Shown here in pieces: positions 1 to 6,350 of a DNA stretch of 12,346 nt. A program made the position numbers and the translations under genes. Position 1 is the first letter of the stretch. Each line of letters opens with the position of its first letter. The stretch is taken from positions 1 through 12,346 of the forward strand of contig JAFZKR010000107.1 of the NCBI GenBank assembly GCA_017551845.1, given 5' to 3'. This DNA is from Bacteroidaceae bacterium. GTDB taxonomy: Bacteria; Bacteroidota; Bacteroidia; Bacteroidales; Bacteroidaceae. Below the pieces are notes generated by a model, which had not been told where the DNA came from, did no database searches, and worked only from the letters and a program-made list of their open reading frames with translations.

Positions 1-181
1 TACCGTCATCACCGCAATCCCGATGCTTCTGTTCAGCCTGCTTTACACGCCCTGCGTTGCCGCAATCAGCAGCGTCCGCCGCGAACTTGGTGACCGCTGG
101 GCAATCTACGTCATACTGTTCCAGTGCGCTGTAGCCTGGGTTGTAGCCTGGTTAGGATACTTAATTGCACAAGCCCTATGA
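1..181 (+). CDS. feoB: Ferrous iron transporter FeoB, C-terminal end (partial)
   Basis: The window opens inside a gene read in the frame starting at base 2, which gives 59 codons and a TGA stop at 179-181. The visible peptide has a membrane-like segment, the motif LLYTPCVAAISSVRRELGDR, and then a second hydrophobic stretch (AIYVILFQCAVAWVVAWLGY). The 'YxPCxAxxxxxxxE' pattern followed by a last transmembrane helix is typical of the C-terminal gate/core region of FeoB, the inner-membrane Fe(II) importer with an N-terminal G-protein domain. The GTPase part lies upstream of the window. The small Cys-rich protein that overlaps its stop codon is a known FeoB companion and supports the call. Only the end is visible, so the integrity of the whole gene cannot be judged. 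Confidence 0.85.
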   Translation, partial: TVITAIPMLLFSLLYTPCVAAISSVRRELGDRWAIYVILFQCAVAWVVAWLGYLIAQAL

Positions 182-321
182 ATGCCTCATCAATAATAGC
201 AATCATCGCCGTAACCGGTCTCGTCATTGTAGCTGTCATAGGCGCCATCAACAACCGCAAAAAGGGCAACTCCTGCTGTGGCTGCCCCATGAAAGATTCC
301 TGCTGCAAAAACCAACGCTAA
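178..321 (+). CDS. FeoB-associated Cys-rich membrane protein
   Basis: This 47-aa protein starts at an ATG that shares four bases (ATGA) with the feoB stop codon, which indicates translational coupling. A longer reading from 124 would run through the feoB end in another frame and is less likely. It has one N-terminal transmembrane helix (about residues 5-23), then a short basic stretch (NNRKKG) and a Cys cluster at residues 33, 34, 36, 42 and 43 (CCGC...CC). This layout of one helix plus a cytosol-facing Cys-rich tail is that of the FeoB-associated Cys-rich family (PF12669-type). In Bacteroidota and Firmicutes this family seems to take the place of FeoC. Its role is not settled; iron or redox binding that adjusts FeoB is an inference. 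Confidence 0.88.
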   Translation: MNASSIIAIIAVTGLVIVAVIGAINNRKKGNSCCGCPMKDSCCKNQR

Positions 322-365
322 AATTTCTTGCAGAAAACGCAGAAATCGCTTTCTGCGAGAGATTT
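321..365. terminator. Hairpin region between convergent genes
   Basis: Two alternative stems can form here. The inner one is a perfect 8-bp stem (338-345 CGCAGAAA with 350-357 TTTCTGCG) with a four-base loop. The outer one pairs 321-336 with 350-365 over 16 positions in the + strand RNA, with two G-U pairs and a 13-base loop. It lies exactly between the stop of the FeoB-associated gene (ending at 321) and the stop of the aminopeptidase gene on the other strand (364), which is where a shared terminator would be expected. Neither strand has a long U tract: on the - strand TTTT follows the inner stem, and on the + strand there is only TTT. Terminator function is therefore an inference. Confidence 0.45.
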
Positions 366-1755
366 AAGACATGAAGGCTTCTACGTCATCGGGATGGTAA
401 GGGATTATGTTTTCTCCTAATACTCTACAACCGGATTCGGTGATGAGGATGTCGTCCTCCAGGCGGATGCCTCCGAAGTCGCGGTAGGTTACTATTTTGT
501 CGTAGTTCAGGAAGTCGGTGTGCTGGTGCTCTGATTTCCATTTGTCTATTAGAGCGGGGATGAAGTAGATGCCGGGTTCATCGGTCATAACGAAGCCGGG
601 CTGGAGACGGCGGCCGCAGCGCAGACAATTTGTACCAAACTGTGTAGATGGGCGGACTTCGTCATCGAAGCCTACGTATATCTGGCCCAGGCCTTCCATA
701 TCGTGTACGTCCATTCCCATCATGTGGCCCAGGCCGTGCTGCAGGAACATGGCGTGAGCGCCTGCGGCTACTGCATCATCAGTATTGCCCTTCATCAGAC
801 CCAGGTCTTTCAATCTATCTGTCATGAGGCGGCACACATCAAGATGCATGTCCATCCATTTGTAATCAGGGCGGGCTTTCTCAATGACAAGGTCGTGGCA
901 GGCCTCGACTATTGAGTAGATATCACGTTGCTTTTGAGTGAATTTACCGCTGATGGGCATGGTGCGGGTGTTGTCACTGCAGTAGTTGTTCACGGTCTCA
1001 GCGCCGGCATCAACCAGAAGGAGGCGGCCCGGTTCAAGCTTACGCAGGGAAGGGTCTCCGTGGAATATCTCGCCGTGCATGGAAACAATGCTACTGAATG
1101 ATACCTTGGCGCCCTGTGACATTGCGATGCCTTCCATCAGTCCGCCTATAGACTTTTCAGTCACGCCGGGCTTGCATGCTTTCATTGCGGCGCAGTGCAT
1201 CTGGTAACCGATGGCCATAGCACGCTCAATCTCGGCAATTTCTGCGTCTGACTTGATGGAGCGCATGCTCACTACGGCCTTGATGAGCTCTACCGATGCA
1301 GCATCACGGGTTTTCAAAGGTTGGATGCCCAGCATATCGGACAGAAGGATCATGTGGTCATGACGGTAGGGCGGGAGGAAATGTACCTTGCTGCCGGACT
1401 TCAATGCGGCAGCTACCATCTCTGACAGTTTGCCAAAAGGAGCTGAATTGGCAACTCCGCATTCTGCAGCCAGGTCCGCCACAGAGGGCACGAATCCGGT
1501 CCAGATGATATCCTCAATATCAATGTCATCACCCAGGAGCCACTCCTGGCCGCTGTCAGCATCTATCACGCCGGCCAGGGTATCGCGGTCCTGCCCAAAA
1601 TAGTACAGGAATGAGCTGTCCTGACGGAAGGTGTAACCGTTGTTAGGGTAGTTACACGGGGCGTTGTTGTTACCAAGAAGAACAATAAGTCCGCTGCCCA
1701 CCTTCTGCCTGAGAAGGGTGCGACGCTGTGAATAGGTTAGTGAGTCGAAAAGCAT
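364..1755 (-). CDS. Xaa-Pro aminopeptidase-like M24 metallopeptidase
   Basis: This is a 463-aa protein. The open frame runs back to an ATG ending at 1812, but the start whose ATG occupies 1753-1755 (MLFDSLTYSQRR) fits the family better, and a good promoter lies between the two. Residues 1-165 form the aminopeptidase P N-terminal domain (NYPNNGYTFRQDSSFLYYFG). Residues about 170-460 form the pita-bread M24 catalytic domain. The five dinuclear-metal ligands are visible: Asp249 (LLLVDAGAE), Asp261 (SDNTRT), His344 (HGLGHMMG), Glu393 (TDEPGIY) and Glu433 (IRLEDDI). His351 in DVHD is also family-like. No signal peptide is seen, so it should be cytosolic, removing N-terminal residues that precede proline, usually with Mn2+. 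It is a single gene between convergent and divergent neighbours. A dipeptidase-like (prolidase) specificity cannot be excluded. Confidence 0.9.
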   Translation of the reverse strand: MLFDSLTYSQRRTLLRQKVGSGLIVLLGNNNAPCNYPNNGYTFRQDSSFLYYFGQDRDTLAGVIDADSGQEWLLGDDIDIEDIIWTGFVPSVADLAAECGVANSAPFGKLSEMVAAALKSGSKVHFLPPYRHDHMILLSDMLGIQPLKTRDAASVELIKAVVSMRSIKSDAEIAEIERAMAIGYQMHCAAMKACKPGVTEKSIGGLMEGIAMSQGAKVSFSSIVSMHGEIFHGDPSLRKLEPGRLLLVDAGAETVNNYCSDNTRTMPISGKFTQKQRDIYSIVEACHDLVIEKARPDYKWMDMHLDVCRLMTDRLKDLGLMKGNTDDAVAAGAHAMFLQHGLGHMMGMDVHDMEGLGQIYVGFDDEVRPSTQFGTNCLRCGRRLQPGFVMTDEPGIYFIPALIDKWKSEHQHTDFLNYDKIVTYRDFGGIRLEDDILITESGCRVLGENIIPYHPDDVEAFMS

Positions 1756-1775
1756 AATTCCCGAAATTTTTGTCT

Positions 1776-1783
1776 TATGTTTG
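1776..1783 (+). promoter_or_regulatory. -7 promoter box TATGTTTG (candidate, for the DUF3108 gene)
   Basis: TATGTTTG matches the Bacteroidota -7 consensus TAnnTTTG exactly, 89 bases before the start at 1872. No convincing TTTG -33 box lies about 20 bases upstream, so it may be weak or fortuitous. A 7/8 match (TACGTTTA, 1824-1831) closer to the gene is an alternative. This box directly abuts the opposite-strand -7 box at 1784-1791. Confidence 0.4.
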
Positions 1784-1813
1784 CAAAAATAGTGAAAACG
1801 GTGTGGAAACAAA
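1784..1813 (-). promoter_or_regulatory. Bacteroidota-type promoter for the aminopeptidase gene
   Basis: Read on the - strand, TATTTTTG (1791-1784) matches TAnnTTTG exactly, and a TTTG (1813-1810) lies 18 bases upstream. That is one base short of the usual 19-21 spacing for the -33/-7 pair. Initiation would fall a few bases downstream, leaving a leader of about 20 bases before the ATG at 1755. This placement is one reason to prefer the 1755 start over the longer one. Confidence 0.6.
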
Positions 1814-1871
1814 TAATCCTGCGTACGTTTAACTTTTACCCCTTTCCGGAATCATACATAAAAACACTGTA

Positions 1872-2627
1872 ATGAAGAAGTTTGTTGTCATATTGACTTG
1901 TGCCGGTCTCTGGATGATGCCCGCATCGGCCCAGAACCTGAAAGGGGGGAGCGAAACTCTCAACTACAGTCTTTATGTGGGGCCGCTAAAAGGAGGTGAG
2001 GCCAAACTGGTCTCGAGGGTAGTGAACTACAAGGGTGTAGAGACGGTCAGGATGGACCTGATTGCCAATACCACTAAGGTGGCCGACAAGATATTCAGCC
2101 TCCATGATACTCTCACCACGTTCCTCGGGATGAACGACTCGCGTCCCGTACATTTTCAGAAACATTGCTATGAAGGCGATGACATAGTCCGCGAGAAGGC
2201 TGATTTCAATCTTCTGGCCGACGGTACCTACAGCGTTTCGATGCGTAAGGATTACAAAAACGGTCGTGTCAAGGAGAATACCGGAACAAGCAAGGAGCCT
2301 GTCTATGATATGGTGAGCATCGTGGCTTTCGCCCGTGCCATAGATGCGGCTGGTCTGAAGACGGGACAGCGGCTCAAATTCAAGCTGGCCAGCTCCGCTG
2401 AGATTAAGGACGAATGCCTCGTTTATCAGGGCAGGGAGCAGGTAAAGATATCCGGAAAGAAATATGACTGCATGATTTTCAGACTTGTAGAACCTGTGGT
2501 TGAGAACGGCAAGAGCAAGGATAATGACGTTCTGACCATATACGTGAACGATGATCCTTTACGCACTATTATACAGATGGACATAAAGTTCAAGGTGGGT
2601 TCGGCTAAGGTGAAAATCAATCCTTGA
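1872..2627 (+). CDS. Secreted DUF3108 domain protein
   Basis: This is a 251-aa protein. It has a classical signal peptide (MKKFVVILTCAGLWMMPASA, cleavage about residue 20/21 before QN). The mature part matches the DUF3108 pattern: an early 'ETLNYSLYVGPLKGGEAKL' beta-strand region, a central 'ADKIFSLHDTLTTFLGMNDSRPVHFQKH' stretch, and a late 'YDCMIFRLVEPV...LTIYVNDDPLRTIIQMDIKFKVGSAKVKI' segment. DUF3108 proteins are periplasmic or outer-membrane-facing beta-rich proteins of unknown molecular role, with a LolA/LolB-like half-barrel suspected. There is no lipobox, so a soluble periplasmic protein is likely. It stands 144 bases before the next gene, which has its own promoter, and is divergent from the aminopeptidase. 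The family call is good; no function can be assigned. Confidence 0.8.
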   Translation: MKKFVVILTCAGLWMMPASAQNLKGGSETLNYSLYVGPLKGGEAKLVSRVVNYKGVETVRMDLIANTTKVADKIFSLHDTLTTFLGMNDSRPVHFQKHCYEGDDIVREKADFNLLADGTYSVSMRKDYKNGRVKENTGTSKEPVYDMVSIVAFARAIDAAGLKTGQRLKFKLASSAEIKDECLVYQGREQVKISGKKYDCMIFRLVEPVVENGKSKDNDVLTIYVNDDPLRTIIQMDIKFKVGSAKVKINP

Positions 2628-2715
2628 GTTTGTGATCCGTCAGGACTCACCCATAAAATTGGGATTTAATCTTAATCTTTATCTCTATTTTAGCAGTAGT
2701 TATCGGGAAACTGTT

Positions 2716-2723
2716 TATATTTG
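2716..2723 (+). promoter_or_regulatory. -7 promoter box TATATTTG for the six-gene run
   Basis: TATATTTG matches TAnnTTTG exactly and lies 48 bases before the start at 2772. The region is AT-rich (TTTTA at 2687-2691, and a TATATATATA run at 2741-2750). No perfect TTTG -33 box is seen at the ideal distance. It is the best candidate start point for transcription of the 2772-8689 genes, because no perfect -7 box lies in the short gaps between them. The rest of the 2628-2771 gap holds an imperfect inverted repeat (GTGATCC/GGACTCAC, 2632-2650) without a U tract, and nothing else recognisable. Confidence 0.6.
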
Positions 2724-2771
2724 TTCCCTGAAGTAATTAATATATATATCCTAACTAACTGAATAAAGCAA

Positions 2772-3734
2772 ATGAACAAGAGAATCCTTTCCGCTGCATT
2801 CCTGGCAGTGCTGTGTGTGTCGGCTTTTGCCGCGAAGAAAGACAAGAAAAGTGAGCCTGAACTGCTTCTCGGCGTAAAGTCAGGCGTAATAACCATGTCC
2901 AATGAGAATATGGGCGGTTTCCGTAACGGCGGCGGCAATTTCGGCGGAGGTAACTTCGGTGGCGGTGCTGCAATGGGTCAGGGCGGCCAAAGAGGTCCCG
3001 GCGGTCAGGGCGGTCAGAGAGGTGAAGGCGGTCAGCGCCAGATGAATTTCGATCCCAGCCAGATTGTCACCAAAATATATTTCGATGACTATGGGAAGAA
3101 GACTGTTACCGTTACCTCACGCGGTGAGGCCGGTACATCACGTTCACTCGTTATAGATGACGAGACCTATAACATCAATGATGCTGAGAAGACGGCTACT
3201 AAGATGCCGCAGTTCGGTCGTCGCAACGGCGGTAACAGTCAGCGCGGTGGCGGAATGGGTATGGGATTCTCTATGGGTGGCTCCGGTGTTGTCACACCTA
3301 TGTTTGACTGGGAGAATCTGGATGCCAAGACCATCAAGAAGAACAAGATAAAGGAGCTCGGTGAGGAAGAGGTGGCAGGAGTGAAGTGCAAGAAATATTC
3401 AATCAAGGTGAGCAACCAGGGTTATACCACTGAGCAGACCGTCTGGATTTATAAGAATATCACTATGAAGAGTGAGACCGAATCAGACTGGGGCACCATG
3501 GGACAGTCAGTTTCCAAGCTTGAGGAGACCGATGTGGATCCGGCTTTGTTCCAGCTTCCATCCGACTATACTGTTGAGGAGAGACAGATGGGCGGCTTCG
3601 GAGGTGGTGCCGGTGGCTTCGGAGGTGGCGGCTTCGGTGGCGGTGCCGGTGGCTTCGGAGGTGGTGGCTTTGAAGGCGGCTTCGGCGGAGGCGGTGGCTT
3701 TGGCGGAGGCGGCGGCTTCGGCGGCGGTTTCTGA
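2772..3734 (+). CDS. Secreted Gly-rich protein, DUF4412-like
   Basis: This is a 320-aa protein with a signal peptide (MNKRILSAAFLAVLCVSAFA, cleavage about residue 20/21). A conserved core is split by Gly-rich inserts. Residues 30-47 begin the domain (LLLGVKSGVITMSNEN). A Gly/Asn/Gln-rich insert follows (48-90). Residues 93-147 carry IVTKIYFDDYGKKTVTVTS and a second Gly-rich insert follows (149-173). Residues 178-268 then complete the core, including IKELGEEEVAGVKCKKYSI and EQTVWIYKNITMKSETES. The 'yFDDYGKK' and 'G.E.vaG.kCkkYsi ... VWiykni' motifs resemble DUF4412/LolA-like periplasmic proteins of Bacteroidota. The C-terminus (273-320) is almost only Gly and Phe, with a perfect 12-residue tandem repeat GGFGGGAGGFGG. 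It is the first gene of a co-directional run, 37 bases before the beta-helix gene. Gly-rich tails of this kind could be flexible or assembly-prone surface segments. The function is unknown. Confidence 0.75.
   Translation: MNKRILSAAFLAVLCVSAFAAKKDKKSEPELLLGVKSGVITMSNENMGGFRNGGGNFGGGNFGGGAAMGQGGQRGPGGQGGQRGEGGQRQMNFDPSQIVTKIYFDDYGKKTVTVTSRGEAGTSRSLVIDDETYNINDAEKTATKMPQFGRRNGGNSQRGGGMGMGFSMGGSGVVTPMFDWENLDAKTIKKNKIKELGEEEVAGVKCKKYSIKVSNQGYTTEQTVWIYKNITMKSETESDWGTMGQSVSKLEETDVDPALFQLPSDYTVEERQMGGFGGGAGGFGGGGFGGGAGGFGGGGFEGGFGGGGGFGGGGGFGGGF
3591..3662 (+). repeat. 36-bp tandem repeat, two copies, in the Gly-rich tail
   Basis: Bases 3591-3626 and 3627-3662 are the same 36-bp unit with two differences, both synonymous third positions (GGA/GGT and GGT/GGC). 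Each encodes GGFGGGAGGFGG. Shorter related GGNGGNGGCTTCGG units continue to 3731. In-frame repeats of this type can gain or lose copies by slippage. Confidence 0.85.
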
Positions 3735-3771
3735 ACGGTCGCATTATTTACCCCAATCATATAAGTGAAGA

Positions 3772-5046
3772 ATGAGAGTTTACGTCCTTTTTTCCATACT
3801 GACGGTGACTGTCGCCTTATCCTCTGCTCGGGCTCAGAATGTCAGTTACAATTCTGTTTACCGGGTTGACGGCAAGGGTGGTGCATCAGAGGAGATATAC
3901 CGTTCACATGTCAATCTGGAGTCGCTGAACAACGACGAGAGTGCCGTATTGGTTGAAAACGGAGCTAAACTCATCTTGACATCGGTCCGCCTGAACAAGA
4001 CAGGCGGACATCCGTCATCTCCAGTCTTGCGCGAACAGTATGGTGTTAATTCGGCTCTTCTTGCCAATAGCGGGAGCGACATCCTCGTTGAGACAAGCAC
4101 CTTCAATGTCCATACGTCCGAAGCCGATGCTCTCACTTCACAAGGTGCGGGAACATCGGTAACGGTTCAGGGCGGTCAGTTCAATATCACACGTGACAAG
4201 TCAACCGCTCTTAGGGTGACAGGCGGAGGATTTCTCAAGGCCGAGAAGGTGTCCGTATCTACCTTGGGCAATATGTGTCCGGCGGTAGCGGCAGATGATG
4301 ACAGCAAGGCTGTAGTCAGTGAGATGAAAGGAAGCACCAACGGAGTTAGTTCACCGCTATTCTTCACGTCGGGTGACCTTACAGCCGCCAAGTGCTATAT
4401 GGAATCCGGAGCATCGCAGATATCCACTGTCGAGGGCAACGGCAGCCTCACCATTGATGATTGTGAACTCCTTGGGGCTAACTATTGCGGATTCCTTGTC
4501 TATTCCCAAAATGCCAGAGAGGGGGAGGCACATATCAATATCACCTCCTGCAAGCTCTCCTCAAAGGGCGGTCCGTTCTTTTTCGTGACTAATTCCGATG
4601 TCAGCATACACATGCAGAAGAATTCCATAACCAGGAGCGGCAAGGTGCTGCTGAATGCCTGTAAGGATGACTGGGGTATTGCCGGCAGGAACGGCGGGAA
4701 CGTGACGTTGAAGGCCGACAAACAAAAACTTGAAGGCGATGTGATGGTTGACAGTATCAGTTCGGTAAGGATTACTCTCGGCAAGGGCAGTTCGCTCAAC
4801 GGCTCAGTCAACGCTGCGGCAAATCCCTGTGCCGAGGCCCGTCTCTATATTGCCAAGGGTGCCTCATGGAGTCCGAGAGAGAGCTCTTATCTGACATCAT
4901 TGGAGTTCGAGGAACCTGTCGCTAAGGGAATCAAGCGCATCAGGAGCAAGAATGACATTTTCTACAAGGCCGATGATCCGTCCAGCAACCAGCTTGAAGG
5001 CAAAGAGTACAAGCTCAGCGGAGGCGGAATGCTCAAGCCATTGTAA
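3772..5046 (+). CDS. Secreted right-handed beta-helix protein
   Basis: This is a 424-aa protein with a signal peptide (cleavage about residue 21, SARA/QN). Residues about 50-395 are a run of short beta-strand turns with regularly placed Gly, Asn, Ser, Thr and Val (for example VLVENGAKLILTSVRLNKTG, ALLANSGSDILVETSTF, GAGTSVTVQGGQFNI, GNGSLTIDDCELLGAN). This is the pattern of pectin-lyase-like beta-helices. The ending 'FYKADDPSSNQLEGKEYKLSGGGMLKPL' resembles the C-terminus ('YYdas...LGGktYtLaGGGkLvP') of a recurring group of secreted beta-helix proteins in gut anaerobes. No polysaccharide-lyase active site, anchor or sorting signal is obvious. Binding or adhesion is more likely than catalysis, but that is an inference. 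It sits between the Gly-rich gene (37 bases) and the C11 peptidase (26 bases). Confidence 0.72.
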   Translation: MRVYVLFSILTVTVALSSARAQNVSYNSVYRVDGKGGASEEIYRSHVNLESLNNDESAVLVENGAKLILTSVRLNKTGGHPSSPVLREQYGVNSALLANSGSDILVETSTFNVHTSEADALTSQGAGTSVTVQGGQFNITRDKSTALRVTGGGFLKAEKVSVSTLGNMCPAVAADDDSKAVVSEMKGSTNGVSSPLFFTSGDLTAAKCYMESGASQISTVEGNGSLTIDDCELLGANYCGFLVYSQNAREGEAHINITSCKLSSKGGPFFFVTNSDVSIHMQKNSITRSGKVLLNACKDDWGIAGRNGGNVTLKADKQKLEGDVMVDSISSVRITLGKGSSLNGSVNAAANPCAEARLYIAKGASWSPRESSYLTSLEFEEPVAKGIKRIRSKNDIFYKADDPSSNQLEGKEYKLSGGGMLKPL

Positions 5047-5072
5047 CAAACGAGAAAAGAACAGGATACGGA

Positions 5073-6335
5073 ATGATGTTGAACTTAATCAAAAGGTTGT
5101 TTCATGGCAGGAAAGGTATGATCATACCTCTCATATCAGTTCCGGTTCTGTTCGTATCCTGTTTTTGGGAGCATCACCATAATCATCAGGAGACAGAGCC
5201 CCGGACTGTGCTGGTCTATATGGATGCCGACAATAATCTCAGTCAGTATGTCAACATAAACATCAGCCAGATGCGTTATATGGCCAATTCGTTCCCTGAA
5301 AACTCAAATCTTATCGTATATGTGGACAAGCAAAACTTACCTCCCATGCTTCTGCGTGTTTCATACAACCACATCGATACTGTTCGGATTTATCAGGAGA
5401 TGAACTCTGCCGATGCAGCCACATTAAGTATGATAATTGATGAGGTTAAGACTCGCTGGGAGGCAGATTCATACGGATTGCTGCTATGGTCCCACGGAAT
5501 GGGCTGGGTTCCCACATCCCAGCTTCACAATGTGGCAAGCATCATGGGCTATGCTCCGTCACGTGATGCCGCGAGGGATAACTCGCCTTTATATGAAAGG
5601 CATCCTGAAGTGAGGGAGATGTTCGCTCCTGACACCAAGGGGTTCGGCTTTGAAAGGTATCCCGATTCCAATTCCCGTTATTACTCCATGAGCGTGGAGG
5701 AACTTGCAGGTGCCATTCCGGATAATATGTTCGAGTTCATTATTTTCGACACATGCTATATGGGATGCGTGGAACTTGCCTATGCACTCAGGAATAAGGC
5801 GCATTGGATAGTGTCATCGTCATGTGAGATACTCGGGCAGGGTTTCCCGTATCATGACCTGACTGTCGATATCATGGAGGCTGACATGCTGTCCGTATGC
5901 AAGAAATTCTTCAACCATTATGACAGCCAGATAGGATTCTCACGTTTTGGAGCTATTTCCCTTGTGGATTGCACCGTTCTGGAGCAGTTGGCTGACTGTT
6001 TCGGGAAAATAGTAGGGCAGCTGGATAATTATCCGTCACTTGACGGCAATTCCATGCAGTATCTGGACCGCTTCTGGACCGGCCATATTTTCTTCGACAT
6101 GCTTGATGTGGTGGAGCATATCTGCAATGATTCTCTGCTGCTGGATGAATTCAAGGTACTGACAGCCAAATGTATTCCTTACGCAGCCAGTACCCCTTAT
6201 ATTTTTGAGGGTGACCTTGATGAGATAAAGATAGATAAGTATTGCGGTTTGAGCATGTACTATCCATTTGAGAAGAATGATAGTCTGAACAGCGACTACC
6301 GTAAGCTGGAGTGGAGCGTCAGAACCGGTTATTGA
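5073..6335 (+). CDS. Clostripain-family (C11) cysteine peptidase, probable lipoprotein
   Basis: This is a 420-aa protein. A positively charged N-terminus (NLIKRLFHGRKG) and a hydrophobic stretch lead to a lipobox-like LFVSC with Cys30, so lipid anchoring is likely, although Phe at -3 is not canonical. Peptidase C11 hallmarks are clear: 'TVLVYMDADNNLSQYV' (46-60), 'SYGLLLWSHGMGW' with catalytic His141, and 'FIIFDTCYMGCVELAYAL' with nucleophile Cys228. C11 enzymes are caspase-like (clan CD) and usually cleave after Arg or Lys. Some self-process, and Lys189 and Arg195 lie in the loop between the two catalytic residues. The start could be ATG 5073 or the adjacent ATG 5076. A later ATG (residue 16, preceded by AGGAAAGG) would remove the basic n-region and is less likely. 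It might mature or trim neighbouring exported proteins; that is an inference. It ends 15 bases before the DUF39 gene. Confidence 0.87.
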   Translation: MMLNLIKRLFHGRKGMIIPLISVPVLFVSCFWEHHHNHQETEPRTVLVYMDADNNLSQYVNINISQMRYMANSFPENSNLIVYVDKQNLPPMLLRVSYNHIDTVRIYQEMNSADAATLSMIIDEVKTRWEADSYGLLLWSHGMGWVPTSQLHNVASIMGYAPSRDAARDNSPLYERHPEVREMFAPDTKGFGFERYPDSNSRYYSMSVEELAGAIPDNMFEFIIFDTCYMGCVELAYALRNKAHWIVSSSCEILGQGFPYHDLTVDIMEADMLSVCKKFFNHYDSQIGFSRFGAISLVDCTVLEQLADCFGKIVGQLDNYPSLDGNSMQYLDRFWTGHIFFDMLDVVEHICNDSLLLDEFKVLTAKCIPYAASTPYIFEGDLDEIKIDKYCGLSMYYPFEKNDSLNSDYRKLEWSVRTGY

Positions 6336-6350
6336 TGTATCTTAGTGATT

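Noticed and set aside
3591..3734. CRISPR-like repetition
   Set aside because: The repeats are in-frame Gly codons without unique spacers, and they lie inside a gene.
3463..3768. Arg/His/Ser-rich, Pro/Lys-rich and Ala/Val-rich frames around the Gly-rich tail
   Set aside because: All are shadow readings of the GGN repeat. Only the frame with a signal peptide and the DUF4412-like core is credible.
5118..5120. Alternative start of the C11 peptidase at residue 16, with AGGAAAGG just upstream
   Set aside because: It would remove the basic n-region of the signal peptide. Shine-Dalgarno-like sequences are poor guides in Bacteroidota, so the start at 5073/5076 is preferred.
6200..6207. TATTTTTG, an exact -7 match on the + strand before the homocysteine genes
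   Set aside because: It lies inside the C11 coding sequence, 143 bases before the DUF39 start, with no TTTG at the -33 distance. Such AT-rich matches are expected by chance. It could still be a weak internal promoter.
6336..6350. Possible SAM or other methionine-related riboswitch ahead of the homocysteine genes
   Set aside because: The gap is only 15 bases, far too short. The 2628-2771 leader ahead of the whole run also shows no riboswitch-like conserved core.
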